In this document: piece by piece, positions 1 to 11,009 of the stretch
How positions within the stretch are numbered: position 1 is the stretch's first letter
Layout: each line of letters starts with the position of its first letter
Origin: Arenicola marina
Taxonomy: Eukaryota; Annelida; Polychaeta; Arenicolidae
Direction of reading: 5' to 3'
DNA: 64,000 nucleotides
Assembly: GCA_964019135.1 (NCBI GenBank)
Contig: OZ025257.1
Location: 41,867,798 to 41,931,797, forward strand
Translations under genes and position numbers: made by a program
Notes under the pieces: generated by a model
Told to the model about the DNA's origin: nothing
The model's input: only the letters and a program-made list of their open reading frames with translations
The model's database searches: none

Positions 1-1100
1 AAGTTGTTGAGGCCCGTCTGGGGCTGCATCACAGACAGATTTGTAAGTACAAATGGTGTAAAGTTGTTGAGGCTCGTCCGGGCCTGCATCACAGACAGAT
101 TTGTAAGTACGAACGGTGTAAAGTTGTTGAGGCCCGTCTGGGGCTGCATCACAGACAGATTTGTAAGTACGAACGATGTAAAGTTGTTGAGGCCCGTCTG
201 GGGCTGCACCACAGACAGATTTGTAAGTACGAACGGTGTAAAGTTGTTGAGGCCCGTCTGGGGCTGCATCACAGACAGATGTGTAAGTACGAACGGTGTA
301 AAGTTGTTGAGGCTCGTCTGGGGCTACATCACCGACAGATTTGTAAGTACGAACGGTGTAAAGTTGTTGAGGCTCGTCCGGGGCTGCATCACAGAACGAT
401 TTGTAAGTACGAACGGTGTGAAGTTGTTGGGGCTCGTCTGGGGCTACATCACAGACAGATTTGTAAGTACGAACGGTGTAAAGTTGTTGGGGCTCGTCTG
501 GGGGTACATCACAGACAGATTTGTAAGTACGAACGGTGTAAAGTTGTTGGGGCTCGTCCGGGGCTACATCACAGACAAATTTGTAAGTACGAATGGTGTA
601 AAGTTGTTGGGGCTCGTCCGGGGCTGCATCACCGACAGATTTGTAAGTACGAACGGTGTAAAGTTGTTGAGGCCCGTCTGGGGCTGCATCACAGACAGAT
701 TTGTAAGTACGAACGGTGTGAAGTTGTTGAGGCCCGTCTGGGGCTGCATCACAGACAGATTTGTAAGTACGAACGGTGTAAAGTTGTTGAGGCTCGTCTG
801 GGGCTACATCACCGACAGATTTGTAAGTACGAACGGTGTAAAGTTGTTGAGGCTTGTCCGGGGCTGCATCACAGAACGATTTGTAAGTACGAACGGTGTG
901 AAGTTGTTGGGGCTCGTCTGGGGCTACATCACAGACAGATTTGTAAGTACGAACGGTGTAAAGTTGTTGGGGCCCGTCTGGGGCTACATCACAGACAGAT
1001 TCGTAAGTACGAACGGTGTAAAGTTGTTGAGGCTCGTCTGGGGCTACATCACAGACAGATTTGTAAGTACGAATGGTGTAAAGTTGTTGGGGCTCGTCTG
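1..1100 (+). repeat. 60-bp tandem array, 18.3 copies, carrying an exon end and 5' splice site
   Basis: Exactly 60 bp per unit with few substitutions and no length change. Each unit encodes LLRPVWGCITDRF and then TTT|GTAAGTAC, a consensus donor in phase 0, which is the phase needed by the next SLC18B1 exon at 1507. The encoded peptide aligns with PLFGLLSDKR of human SLC18B1 immediately before MLLLGP. The array is therefore probably an amplified exon-intron boundary, not a separate gene. Its open frame of 446 codons is a consequence of the 60-bp period. Diagnostic variants repeat at 480 bp (241-540 against 721-1020), so 8-unit blocks were also duplicated. Confidence 0.9.
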
Positions 1101-1506
1101 TGTGGTGTGGTGTAACCGGGGTGAATTTTATGCGATCCAAGGGAGGGAGGAATCTATAAGTGGAATACAAATGCAAGATGTATATGTTGAGCTTCCGAAT
1201 CTCCCCACTGAACGGTTTCAAGTCAACGAAAGTCACTCCAACAGTACAACAGTACTTAACACTTTCCACCACATGTACGCAACCTCAAAACTCGCACGCA
1301 ATGTTGTGGTATTATGCATCACATTGGAGTATGGTTCGTTGTGACGCACCCAGAAATGCAAACTTGTTAACATTTAATATAAAGCTAACAATTTAGTCCC
1401 GAGTGGTGCAATCTTGCTTAAAATGTACTGGTATAACATCACTTTTGGATTAAGTCCGCTATATTATGCATTATATGTATATCGTCTTTTGTTCTTTTTG
1501 CTGCAG

Positions 1507-4500
1507 GGCCACAGCTTAGAGATGATGGTGTTAGGTTATGTCCTGTCCGCCGTGGCGATGCTTCTCTTGGGCCCCTTTCCCCTCTTCATGGAACCCAGCT
1601 CGCAGTAAGTACTAGGATTAAAAACGTCGCAAACTGTGCAGATCTATGTTACCAGAAGAGCAGGCAACACAGACCTAGTAAGATATATTATGAGAATCCA
1701 TGTGTGCCATTAACTTAGGTGTGTCCTAGATGCATGGGATTCCCTCCGTTATACGATTCTCTTCTATTATGGGGATGCATACTATAGTGTTTGTAAGGGA
1801 ATTATCCCCAGTTATCATTTGAAAAGAATGTTTTTTGGAGGTCTATATGTGCGTTCTTGTACGTTGACTTACATGCTCTATGTTACTTAAATGTATGCGT
1901 CAGTTAAATATATAGTTATCGAGGGCCGTGCGTAGCAAGCATGGTGTCGCGTTGTCTTGCCATAGGGTTTGAAATTGAAATAACGCTGACGTTTTCAGTC
2001 GTGGATGTCTTTTTGTGGGGTTAGACTCCCCCCCCCCCCCCCCAACCCGCGCACGCCCTCTTTCCAAAGAACAGGCGGTGGTACAAATAACGCCCCTTGA
2101 CATTGAATCATCGGAATCTGCAGAGAGAGTGATCTGAATCACTCTCCACGCGTTGTATTGTTTTTACCGAGTCTGTTCTCCTCGCCCTGCAGACCGCTGT
2201 GGCTCAACATCGTGGCGCTGGCCCTGCTGGGGGTCAGTGTCGGTCTGGCCATCATTCCCAGCTTCGACCGGATGTTTGAATCGGCCAGGTAAGAGAAACG
2301 TCAGACTGGTTTAATCGGCCAGGTAATTAAGAGAGAAATTCAGGCTGGTTTAATTAGCCAGGTAAGCGAAAAGTCAGGTTGATTGAATCGGTTTAGGCTA
2401 GTTGAATCGGCCAGGTAAGAGAAATTCAGGTTGGTTGAATCGGCCAGGTAAGCGAAAAGTCAGGTTGTATTGCATCGGCCAGATAACACTAATATCTCGT
2501 AATGTTTGCTCGTAGAATTTCAACATTGTATTGCCCACCCGAAGAGAAATTACTTTTTTGTATTTATCATCAATATAGGGAAAACACGTTTTTGAATAAC
2601 ATTGGCAGAAAATAAAGCTCACGAATATGACTGCACCCCAGTAATCGCAGTTTAACGCGTATTGTCGTTGCTTGCAAAGTTCGGATCCGTCGTTAAATTA
2701 GCATGTGAAAGATACGGTTACGAGCTCATAACTCTTAGTGAAAGGATCCCCAGGATCTTTGATGCAGTCAGGGAAGACTGATAGCCCTCATAATTACCAT
2801 GCATGTATTCACTTTCCACCATATTTCTTCATTCAGACGGGCGGGGTTATCGGCGTCTGCTAATTATTGATATTCACTTTTCACCTGTTTTCTTCCTTTA
2901 GACGGGCGGGTTTATCAGCGTCTCCGGCCCTCTATGGTATGATTGCTGGTCTCTGGTACTCTGTGTACGCCCTAGGGTAAGACCTAACTTGGTTTTAATT
3001 TCTTTTCATATAAGTCAAGTTCATTTCTATTTTATAGCAAATAATAGATAATATTTAAAAATAAGCACGCATTTTTATAGCGAATGTATATTATTAGCGT
3101 TATCCTCATATCCTGTTATAAATATTAATTGCGCCAAAAGTACAATATGTATAAATAACGTATTATTTACCTTCACGCCGCACACTTAGTATTCAGTCGT
3201 GTGTGTGTAATTTTGTTTTCCTTTCTCGATATTATCGATTAACTTGACTTTAAAGCCATGTTATCCCCCCCCCCCCCACCGCCGCAACCAGAGAGACCGT
3301 CGGGCCTATAGCAGCTGGTTGGTTGCTGGATAACGTCGGCTTCGGTTGGTGTATGACTGGCATGGCAGGACTCAGTCTCGTCACGGTAAGCGAAGCCGCC
3401 AACCAGCCAATTGCCGAAGTCCTAGTGCGCATGTCTGACTATGGTTGAACGCCATAAATAACGAACTCTCAATCAAACGTGGCGTACATCCGGGCCACAG
3501 ATCATTGAAACCCGTCCACGTGCTCACGTTACTAAGATCTCGTAACGTTTGCTCGTAAAATGTAATACTTGCACTACGTACCGAGAAAATGTAGAATTTA
3601 TCATGAATATATTGCAGACAAGTATTATTTGAATAACTTTAGATGGAAGAGAAATTGTCCTAAGATGGATGGACACCAATAATCCCGGTACAACGTTAGG
3701 TGAATGAATGAATTACCAGCACCATAACCGGAAGGCTGAGGAAATGGGTCACGAGCTTGTAACTTTTTGTGTTGTGAGGCCATCCCCTGGTCTGATGGTG
3801 GCACCAGAAACGCGGTCAAACGAAAGCCAATTTTGGCAGAATATAGGTCGACTATAGTTACTATCGTCCGAGGGAGCTTCTCTGGCTCAGTGGGTAGGCC
3901 TTATAATACGCTGAGCTGCAGATCAACAGGTCGTGGGTTCGAATCCTGGCACCGGTATCTGGGACATCTAACCTCATTGCGCTGTTCCGGGAGGTCCCGG
4001 CCTGTAAGTGGTACCTGTTGCGTACATGTATGTAACCAGTGTCAGTCTCATAAAGAATATCCCACTTATATTCAACCATATATGTGGTATGGTGCTTTTT
4101 TCTCTTTAAAATGCTCAGTGACACGTACGGAGCAAAGAATTATAGACGCAGCCGTAGAATAGCTGTAGCTGTAGCATTATAGATGTAGCCGTAGCTAGCG
4201 TAGCTGTAGCTGTAGCATTATAGATGTAGCCGTAGCTAGCGTAACTGTAGCTGTAGCATTATAGATGTAGCCGTAGCTAGCGTAACTGTAGCTGTAGCAT
4301 TATAGATGTAGCCGTAGAATAGCTGTAGCTGTAGCATTATAGATGTCGCCGTAGCTAGCGTAGCTGTAGCTGTAGCATTATAGATGCAGATGTAACATAA
4401 CATAACAGCTATACCCGTTTTCTACACTTTGCCACTACACTATTTCTCTGTGGGGTTGAAGAGTTAATCAGCTGGAATAAGTTGTTCCTTCGCCAGGCTG

Positions 4501-5096
4501 TTCTGCTGTTTAGCAAAGAATTATAGACGTAGCCGTAGAATAGCTGTAGATGTAGCATTATAGATGTAGCCGTAAAGTACCTTTAGCTGTAGCATTATAC
4601 ATGCAGATGTAACATAACAGCTACACCAGTTATCTACACTTTATCACTGCACTAATTTTATGTGGGGTTGAAGGTTACATTAATCAGCTGGAATATCTTG
4701 TTTCTTCGTCAGGCCGTTCTGCTGTTTACCTTGTTCATTGCGGAGCGCTGCTGTTGTCCCAGAGGCGCCGGTACACGAAACTCCGTCGCATCGAGCAGCG
4801 ATCTCGGGGGAAGTCTCACGGGATCTCCCGATGACTCGTGCGACGAGACTGCGGCACTGCTGTCTCGTGGTTCAGATTCACCGCCCCCTCTTCAGAGACG
4901 CCAGTCCTGGCCCTCGCGCCTGCGCACGACGGTCAAGTCGCCCGTCGCCGCCGCCCTGCATGGAATGTGTTATGCGCACAAGGTCAAGGTTAAGAGTGAC
5001 GACAGAGCGGCGTGTTGTGAAGACTGCAGTGAAAACGTTGCTGCCGCAATGGAGAAGGCACATGTGCCAGCCGCAGTTTTGGTGTGCACAATGTGA
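1507..5096 (+). CDS. SLC18B1: SLC18B1-like MFS (vesicular polyamine) transporter, 3' part, five exons
   Basis: Exons: 1507-1604, 2193-2288, 2902-2976, 3292-3385 and 4713-5096 (stop TGA 5094-5096). All have GT-AG introns and phases agree (0, 2, 2, 2, 0). The peptide pieces run in the order of the C-terminal half of human SLC18B1: a helix ending MLLLGPFPLF, then QPLWLNIVALALLG, IIPSFDRMF, GMIAGLWYSVYALG, ETVGPIAAGWLLDNVGFGW and AVLLFTLFIAER. The family is a 12-helix major-facilitator transporter of vesicle membranes, reported to carry polyamines. After the last helix there is a cytosolic tail of about 118 residues with an acidic dileucine signal (DETAALLS), where human has a similar ERTTLL. The tail is longer than in human, and its last residues fall in a repeat continuing into the 3' UTR. 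The 5' exons lie left of the window. The preceding exon should end in PVWGCITDRF, as encoded by the array at 1-1100. Four of its exon edges are duplicated nearby. Confidence 0.88.
2262..2475 (+). repeat. Tandem copies of the exon 2193-2288 donor region
   Basis: The real exon end TTGAATCGGCCAG|GTAAGAG is followed by four more copies of GCCAG|GTAA, with GT at 2323, 2362, 2415 and 2448, and a decayed sixth (GGCCAGATAAC). Spacing is 33-53 bp. Using a downstream donor would add an immediate TAA stop, because the first codons past the real junction are AGG TAA. Confidence 0.85.
2808..2930 (+). repeat. Duplicated 3' splice site of exon 2902-2976
   Basis: A stretch starting near 2808 (TATTCACTTTCCACC, pyrimidine tract, CAG at about 2836, then ACGGGCGGGGTTATC) is repeated about 65 bp downstream as the functional acceptor and exon start (TTTAG at 2897-2901, then ACGGGCGGGTTTATC). 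The upstream copy lacks the rest of the exon. Confidence 0.8.
3872..4085 (+). mobile_element. tRNA-derived SINE in the last SLC18B1 intron
   Basis: Box A-like TGGCTCAGTGGGTAGG and box B GGTTCGAATCC are 40-50 bp apart, followed by a tail with TTCCGGGAGGTCCC and CCTGTAAGTGGTACC. The head resembles a tRNA, but the unrelated tail continues and no acceptor-stem pairing is evident, so this is not a tRNA gene. Confidence 0.7.
4138..4735 (+). repeat. 41-bp array and tandem duplication covering the last SLC18B1 acceptor
   Basis: About six units of roughly 41 bp (TAGCTGTAGCATTATAGATG core) occupy 4138-4390 and partly 4512-4615. The larger segment 4381-4515 (GATGTAACATAACA, TGTGGGGTTGAAG, AATCAGCTGGAATA, CAGGCTGTTCTGCTGTTTA) recurs at 4600-4735 as the true last-intron end and the first 20 bases of the final exon. 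The upstream copy is a decoy acceptor. Confidence 0.8.
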
Positions 5097-5410
5097 TAAA
5101 CTTCAAAAAGGTCGACTTTCGTCGCAGCTGCAGTTGTGGTGTGCACTTTGTGATAAACTGTAGACAAATATGGCATTTCCACCCACCCAGCTGCAGTTAG
5201 TACACCAAGGGTGTACTAATATCTTTGATGATCAACTTGAAGATGCTCGTAGTTTCCCGCAGCTGCCCATGACGGCATAGCTCTCCACAGTAGCGTTCTA
5301 GCTTGTACGATGTACCTGTGATAAACTGTGCAAAAAATCGTTGTTCCCCGCAGCTACATTGCTGTTGTGTAAATGTGATAAACTTTACGGAAGTAATATG
5401 GATATGCATT
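5060..5410 (+). repeat. Imperfect repeat across the SLC18B1 stop codon and 3' UTR
   Basis: A degenerate unit of roughly 55-60 bp (GCAGTT-TGGTGTGCAC, then TGTGATAAACT) occurs around 5070, 5127, 5310 and 5360. The first copy encodes the last residues of the protein (AAVLVCTM), so the annotated C-terminus lies inside the repeat. Confidence 0.6.
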
Positions 5411-5578
5411 ATGGGCGGAGGGTCAGTATTTGTGATACAATATTCATGGTTGTCATGTTGTGATACAATATTCCATGGTTGGAATGAAGCACTTGTACAG
5501 TAACGACGCTTCATCAACGCTAACCGCATTATCCAGAGTAGGAATATAGAACTTTACGCGGTAACATACCGCAATCTT

Positions 5579-6664
5579 ACATGTGTGTTAGGACCCACAA
5601 CGTCACAGTGACGTAAACGTCATACCACATGCCCGGGCTGCACCCTCTGGGAGCAAATGTACAGTTCCACACTGTGCCTCGATCGCCGTGTTAGTCGCGA
5701 ATTTCGGCCTCCAAGAGTCCATTATGTACTAGTTAAAGAACGACCTGGAGTGCATTCGCCGAAATAAAGCACGAGACGCGATAGCGTCGAGTGGTTTTTT
5801 TGGCGAATGCACGACAGCGAGTTATTTAACGTACTTATAAAATTGTTATAACAAGGCATGACATGTGCTCACGTTTGGACACAGGAATTGACTATTGTGT
5901 CAATTGCACTGCCCGATGAATACATGAGGCACATTGTGGAAACAACGGTTCGTCATTGTGAAGCCCCAGGGGGGAGGGTAGGGGTGGGAAGGCGTGGATG
6001 AAATAGACATTTTGGAAGTCATTGCTTCTTAGTTTCGTGAAAACATCGCCCCCTGAAAAGCGATATGACGGATATAATGAGAAATGTATGCAATCGATAA
6101 CTGTGGAATTTCCATATATTTTGAGATTTCTGATCTAACCCCCGCCCCTTTGGTGCTTAACATTGACTTACGCATTCCATTGTTTGTCTTGAAATTGGTA
6201 AGTTCTGTCAACTCCAGCCAACTCTGCTACGCTCAGCTCAGCTCGACTGATTTTACCGTGACACTTGACGAGTCAATATTAACAACTGTTTTTTATCTAG
6301 ATAATACACAGTTTTTCCGTTTATTATTAAAATGAAACACTGTTTTACTGTCCTTTATTTGAATAACGCTTACTTACGTTTATACAACACGGCTAGGTCT
6401 GTTTTTCGATCCATTCTTCAAGATAATGAACACTTAAGACAAAGGCGTGACGTCACACAATTTTTAAATTCTCAATCAATCCCTTGGAACTTCACATTAT
6501 TTAACCCCAAGTGGTCCTGCCTCGGGCCGTCTCCTTCAGAAATGCTACGTAGGATTGTGTGGGCGATAACCGGGATGGTTGAAGTCAAACTTAACACTGT
6601 GTATTTCGTTATACCAAGGTCTGACGTGTACGTCACTATGACGTTTTGGGTTTGACACACGTGT
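5579..6664. mobile_element. MITE-like element, family A, copy 1
   Basis: The left end ACATGTGTGTTAGGACCCAC (from 5579) and the reverse complement of the right end ACACGTGTGTCAAACCCAAA (ending about 6664) form imperfect terminal inverted repeats of about 48 bp. Both continue with AACGTCA-AGTGACGTA. Internal blocks match copy 2 at 14887-15370 in the opposite orientation. An inner inverted repeat GTGCATTCGCC / GGCGAATGCAC (about 5751-5812) may be a nested insertion. No transposase is seen. Confidence 0.7.
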
Positions 6665-7439
6665 AGGGCTACATGCCGCACATGTATATATAATAGAGAT
6701 GTATGAATAGTGTTTAACGCTTGCTGTGGAAGCCACTCCGGTGACATCTCAAGTTGTTGTTCTCTCAACTTGTACGAAGGGAGGTTTAACAGAGAAAACA
6801 AACTGGGGATTCGGCAATATCAATATTTTTGTTTTATATTGATATGACATAATAGTCATATCATGATACGAGGGCATTTCATCGAATGTTTACACCAACC
6901 TACACCGCCTATCTTTTATGTTATGTTCACGTCTGCGCATGACATGAGCGCAACGAATATCAATGTGGAATCTTCTTTAATGTATTGTTTGCCGAGATCA
7001 CATTATTTAAATTGAGGTTAACACTATAATTGTGATAAAAAATGACGTCTTTCATTACAAAGTTACAATTTAGCTTTTAGCCTGTACGTGTCTGGTTTGC
7101 GCTTATGATTTAACACGCCTATATGTGAGGGACAGCTCACCGCCGTCGTGGTATCGAGGACCTCTCGTTCGGTCTTGTACGTACGTAGTAGATATTACTA
7201 CAAAAAAGCTATCGCAAGTACAGATTGCATTTTTTTTCACCAGGCTCTATATACACTTCCGTATGATACATTGCTTAGTGGGTCGTAATTGAAATTGGTG
7301 GCAATGTTTTATTTTTCAAAATGGCCGCCGTATTGTAGCGGTAAAACTCTGCGAGTACACAATTTTATTAACGTGCTATCCACTGTTTTATACGTGATAC
7401 GAAAAAGGAGTGAGTGCAATGTACGGCGGTCGTTTTTTG

Positions 7440-7665
7440 CAGAGCTGTATGTTTGTCCTTATTAAAGGACTATGTTTGTCCTTATTAAAGGACTGTATGT
7501 TTGTCCTTATTAAAGGACAAGGATTGTCCTTATTAAAGGACTGTATGTTTGTCTTTATTAAAGGACAAGGATTGTCCTTATTAAAGGACAAGGATTGTCC
7601 TTATTAAAGGACAAGTATTGTCCTTATTAAAGAACTGTATGTTTGTTCTGATTAAAGAAATGCGC
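7440..7665 (+). repeat. Minisatellite of about 22-25 bp with built-in hairpin
   Basis: About ten units of GTCCTTATTAAAGGAC separated by ATGTTT or AAGGATT spacers. GTCCTT pairs with AAGGAC over an ATTA loop, so every unit can form a small hairpin. The same small peptides appear on both strands because of this symmetry, and no gene is implied. Confidence 0.8.
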
Positions 7666-7904
7666 TTTTGCATTGTGATATGCGACAAGTTACGCCTTGT
7701 GTTTCCCATGTAACGACAAGGACCCGGTCTACCAAAATATACAGTTTGAAGCACTGTCAGTAACCAGCCCCTACGCTGACTATATGGCAGTAACCTCCCC
7801 TGAGTTAAACTTTTGCGGCGCATTCGTTTTGGTTATGTGCATTCGGAGCAGATATCAGTTTTCGGTATCGATTGCCATTCTAGGGAGACATTGGAAACCT
7901 ATGA

Positions 7905-8178
7905 GAGTGGGTTGGTTGGTTGTATATTCAGGGCACTTTAACCAATTCTGGTTATACCGCGTCAATGGAAGAAGGAAGAGAGAGTGGAGCCATGTCCCCG
8001 TGGGGTAACCCCCGACTCTTAGCGATGGAAGACATGGGATCTTTACCCGGCGGCCACACAGACATGGCCACAGCGGGGCTCCACCGATCCACGTGCCGTT
8101 AGGCTCTCAGGTGGCCAGAGCACTCAAGGCGAGCGCTCTTACCCATTGAGCTATTGAGGCGGCCCCTCCTTTGAGATT
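7905..8178 (-). mobile_element. tRNA-derived SINE, family 2
   Basis: Read on the minus strand from about 8175: a tRNA-like head with box A (AGCTCAATGGGTAAGAGCG), then GCCTAACGGCACGTGGATC, a body with AAAGATCCCATGTC and GGGGACATGGCTCC, and a tail of CCAACCAACC. Related copies lie at 11186-11430, 22495-22600, 36302-36510 and 43812-44045. Confidence 0.7.
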
Positions 8179-8305
8179 GAGTGGACCTCTGTTGGTCATA
8201 TCGCGGCAATCGGATGGGTCAAGGCAGAGGAGAGCCAGCCGGGAGTAGTTGCTCTGCGAAGGAAGACCTGGCATCTTTATCCTGAACACACATAACACAT
8301 TTATC

Positions 8306-8412
8306 TGGCCTAACTGGCTTGCTCAGCCCCTATCAATCTAAACGCAATCTAATAACTCTTACGTCTCACACGCGGTGGCGCCACCGCTCACCAGATTCTT
8401 TGAGAGTGCTGC
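8306..8412. repeat. Dispersed repeat, copy 1
   Basis: CTGGCTTGCTCAGCCCC through GGCGCCACCGCTCACCAG matches 9229-9330 with scattered differences. No coding potential is seen and the family is not recognised. Confidence 0.65.
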
Positions 8413-11009
8413 CATCTAGAGGGGTCTCTTAGAAACAGCAGGGTCGACTTGAAGAGCAAGGTCGCCCGCGCTCGACCGCCTCAGCGAGAGTAGTCCCGCA
8501 TCATAATATTCAACTCTGGACGAAGATTCTTCTGAAATATGTGGGGGTAATCCGTAAATATCGTTGCATAATAATCATCCTTTATTTATCAATATTTTAC
8601 GCCATTGAGAGTGTGCGGTTATTTACAAATAAGGGTTAATTATTTAGTGGATATGCCCTCAACAAGTTGTTCGCGGCGGTCGACCATGCTCCGCAACTCA
8701 ACCCTGGCCTAACATGGCACGCTGGACAGTAACCGAACGTGTTACCTTCGGGGTCACGAGGGATGACTTCCGATATGCGACCGGAGTAATCGGAGCAGAT
8801 ATTTGGAGCATGCGCACTCATACTTTCCGCTCATGTGCGGATCAAGATAAACCGAACGCAAAATCCGTGAACCGCGTGAATGTTACATTTGCTGAACTGC
8901 GCAAATGACGAAGATCGTTAAACAATGCCATAAAATAAATCCTCGGATACGCGTTGTGTTCATTGTTTTATTCTAGTTGTTACTATATTATTTACAGATT
9001 TTTAGCAGGTCGAAATACTACTTTATATATATTTTACGCATTGTTGGGTCTGGACGCCATGTTGGAAATCCTCGTGCTGCTCCTCTGGGTGGGGAGTAAG
9101 GTCTGGGAGTAACATGTACCACGTGACCTCGCTATCGGAACACAATCTCCGTATTCGGTTATGCAATCCGTGGCGTCCGACTACTCTGCTCGCATACCCG
9201 AACTCACCCGAGGTGACCCACACCTCACCCTGGCTTGCTCAGCCCCAATCAATCGAAATGCATTCATTTCACTCTTACGTCACTCACGCGGGGGCGCCAC
9301 CGCTCACCAGGTTTTCTGATAGTCTCCGTATTCGACTGGGCAGTTTCTTGAGAGCGTACGTACGGATTTGTATTCTACTGGAAGAGGAAGTGGCGCGTTT
9401 TTCCGAATTATTCTAATGGGAGCACCTCGGCCTCTGCGTACAGGAAAAAATGACGGCCGCGGGAACGACTGACGGATCTAACTTCGAAAGGGGGGGGGGG
9501 GATTCTTGGTTTAATGCCAAGAGTTCTGGCGCAAGATATCCGAATACGAAATCTGATCTAGCAATAATCGGCAAGACACGGTGACGGCTGGCAATCAAAA
9601 CCGTTCCGCCAAATAACGCCCGTTCCAGATTCCCAGCTAGCATCTTACGTTTTGCTAACATTACTTGAAGGATATTCCTTCGTAGGTCGTTATAGTCAAA
9701 CGTAACCTACTAAAAACGCCTGTTAATTCGCTAACGTCAGGAAGACGCTCCCATAACGTTCTCCTAGCTCTGGGCAAACGTTCGCCTGATGTTCCAAGAA
9801 CATTTTGTTAGCTAGATTCCAACAAGTCAGTTCTTTCTCGCTATGTGGCCGCCATTTTGTCCCTCCGCTGTTCAGAGAGTGATTCTGGTGCTACGTGTAT
9901 GCACCAGTGAGGAACCAAGACCCGTCACGGTGCTAGGTAGCCACACACAGATAATAAAAACCAGGCGTGTAGATTATTATAGTTTTATTTCCACGATTGC
10001 AATTTGCAGACGAGACTCACATGCGAGAACTTCCGAACATTCCGAATTTACCACAGAGGGCCAATTATGTACCAGCTGATCTTTAGGAACTATTTCTTGA
10101 ATCGTCGGTTTCGCATACTGGCTCCGACTGAATCCTACTGCTATGCCTACGCTACGCTACGAGACCAGCATTACCTCAAGGGACACTTGATAATATTCAC
10201 GACAAGAGGCGTGGTGGTCAGCATAATAACATAAACAAAGACTTAAATTACCAATAAATACATACCTTCCCCATACTGACAACGCTAGTCGTACTAATCA
10301 ATAAGTTGAACACATTTATCTGTACTGACCACGACACATAAGCTATGAACACTGGGTTCACACGCCAATTTATTACATAGGCGTCAGAAGCGTTCTTTGT
10401 TCAGCCTTCAGTTCATTATCCCAGAAGTCTGAACAAGCTGGTACATCTGAGACCACACTGCCAAGCATGACCAAGCATGGATAAGTAAGATGGCCACACA
10501 GCACCGCGCTATATGTTGCTATCTGAGCGTTATTTTCCGACATACAATGTATCAAAGTCTCACCGCATACAAACTCACTGGGTATAACCCAGGCAATTTT
10601 GTTTATTAACCAAGCATGACCTAAACGACCTATCTAAGCATGACCCCCTGAGGTGAAGCGTCATAAAATCTCAACTACAAATACGTCAACTTTGGTCATG
10701 ACAAGATTATGAAATGTTCGGTGAGTCAGTGGCACGCGGCGAACATTTGGCTACCATTGGGGAAACAGTAGATATGGGGTAACTTTGATTCAGCGCAGTA
10801 GTCACATGTCCATAAGGACTAGTATGCAAATGAAACATTAAACATTCCAAAGTGAAATCAATTCCTGTTTTCTCGTCCCAATATCTCTCATTGATCCAGT
10901 CACACACGCACAACTCACAGCTTAGTCTCCAACCAACCCGCAAAGAAGAGCCACAACTGACACCCCCAACTGGAATACAAGCCTGATTATTGCCTAGCGC
11001 TAGGGGTGA
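8413..11009. other. Gene-free stretch downstream of EMC8/9
   Basis: Apart from the dispersed repeat copy at 9229-9330, I see no exon with both splice consensus and recognisable peptide, and no structured repeat. Short open frames are common but unsupported. A minus-strand AATAAA-type signal (plus-strand TTTATT near 10605) could serve EMC8/9 but is unproven. Confidence 0.5.
9229..9330. repeat. Dispersed repeat, copy 2
   Basis: Second copy of the segment at 8306-8412 in the same orientation, sharing CTGGCTTGCTCAGCCCC and GGCGCCACCGCTCACCAG. Confidence 0.65.

Noticed and set aside
4-1344. 446-codon open frame of 20-residue repeats
   Set aside because: It is the 60-bp array read in one frame. 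Only the last codons before each GTAAGT match a real protein, and the start is TTG.
3872-3965. tRNA gene
   Set aside because: Boxes A and B are present but a SINE tail follows and the acceptor stem does not close. The heads at 16374, 22495 and 43812 were rejected for the same reason.
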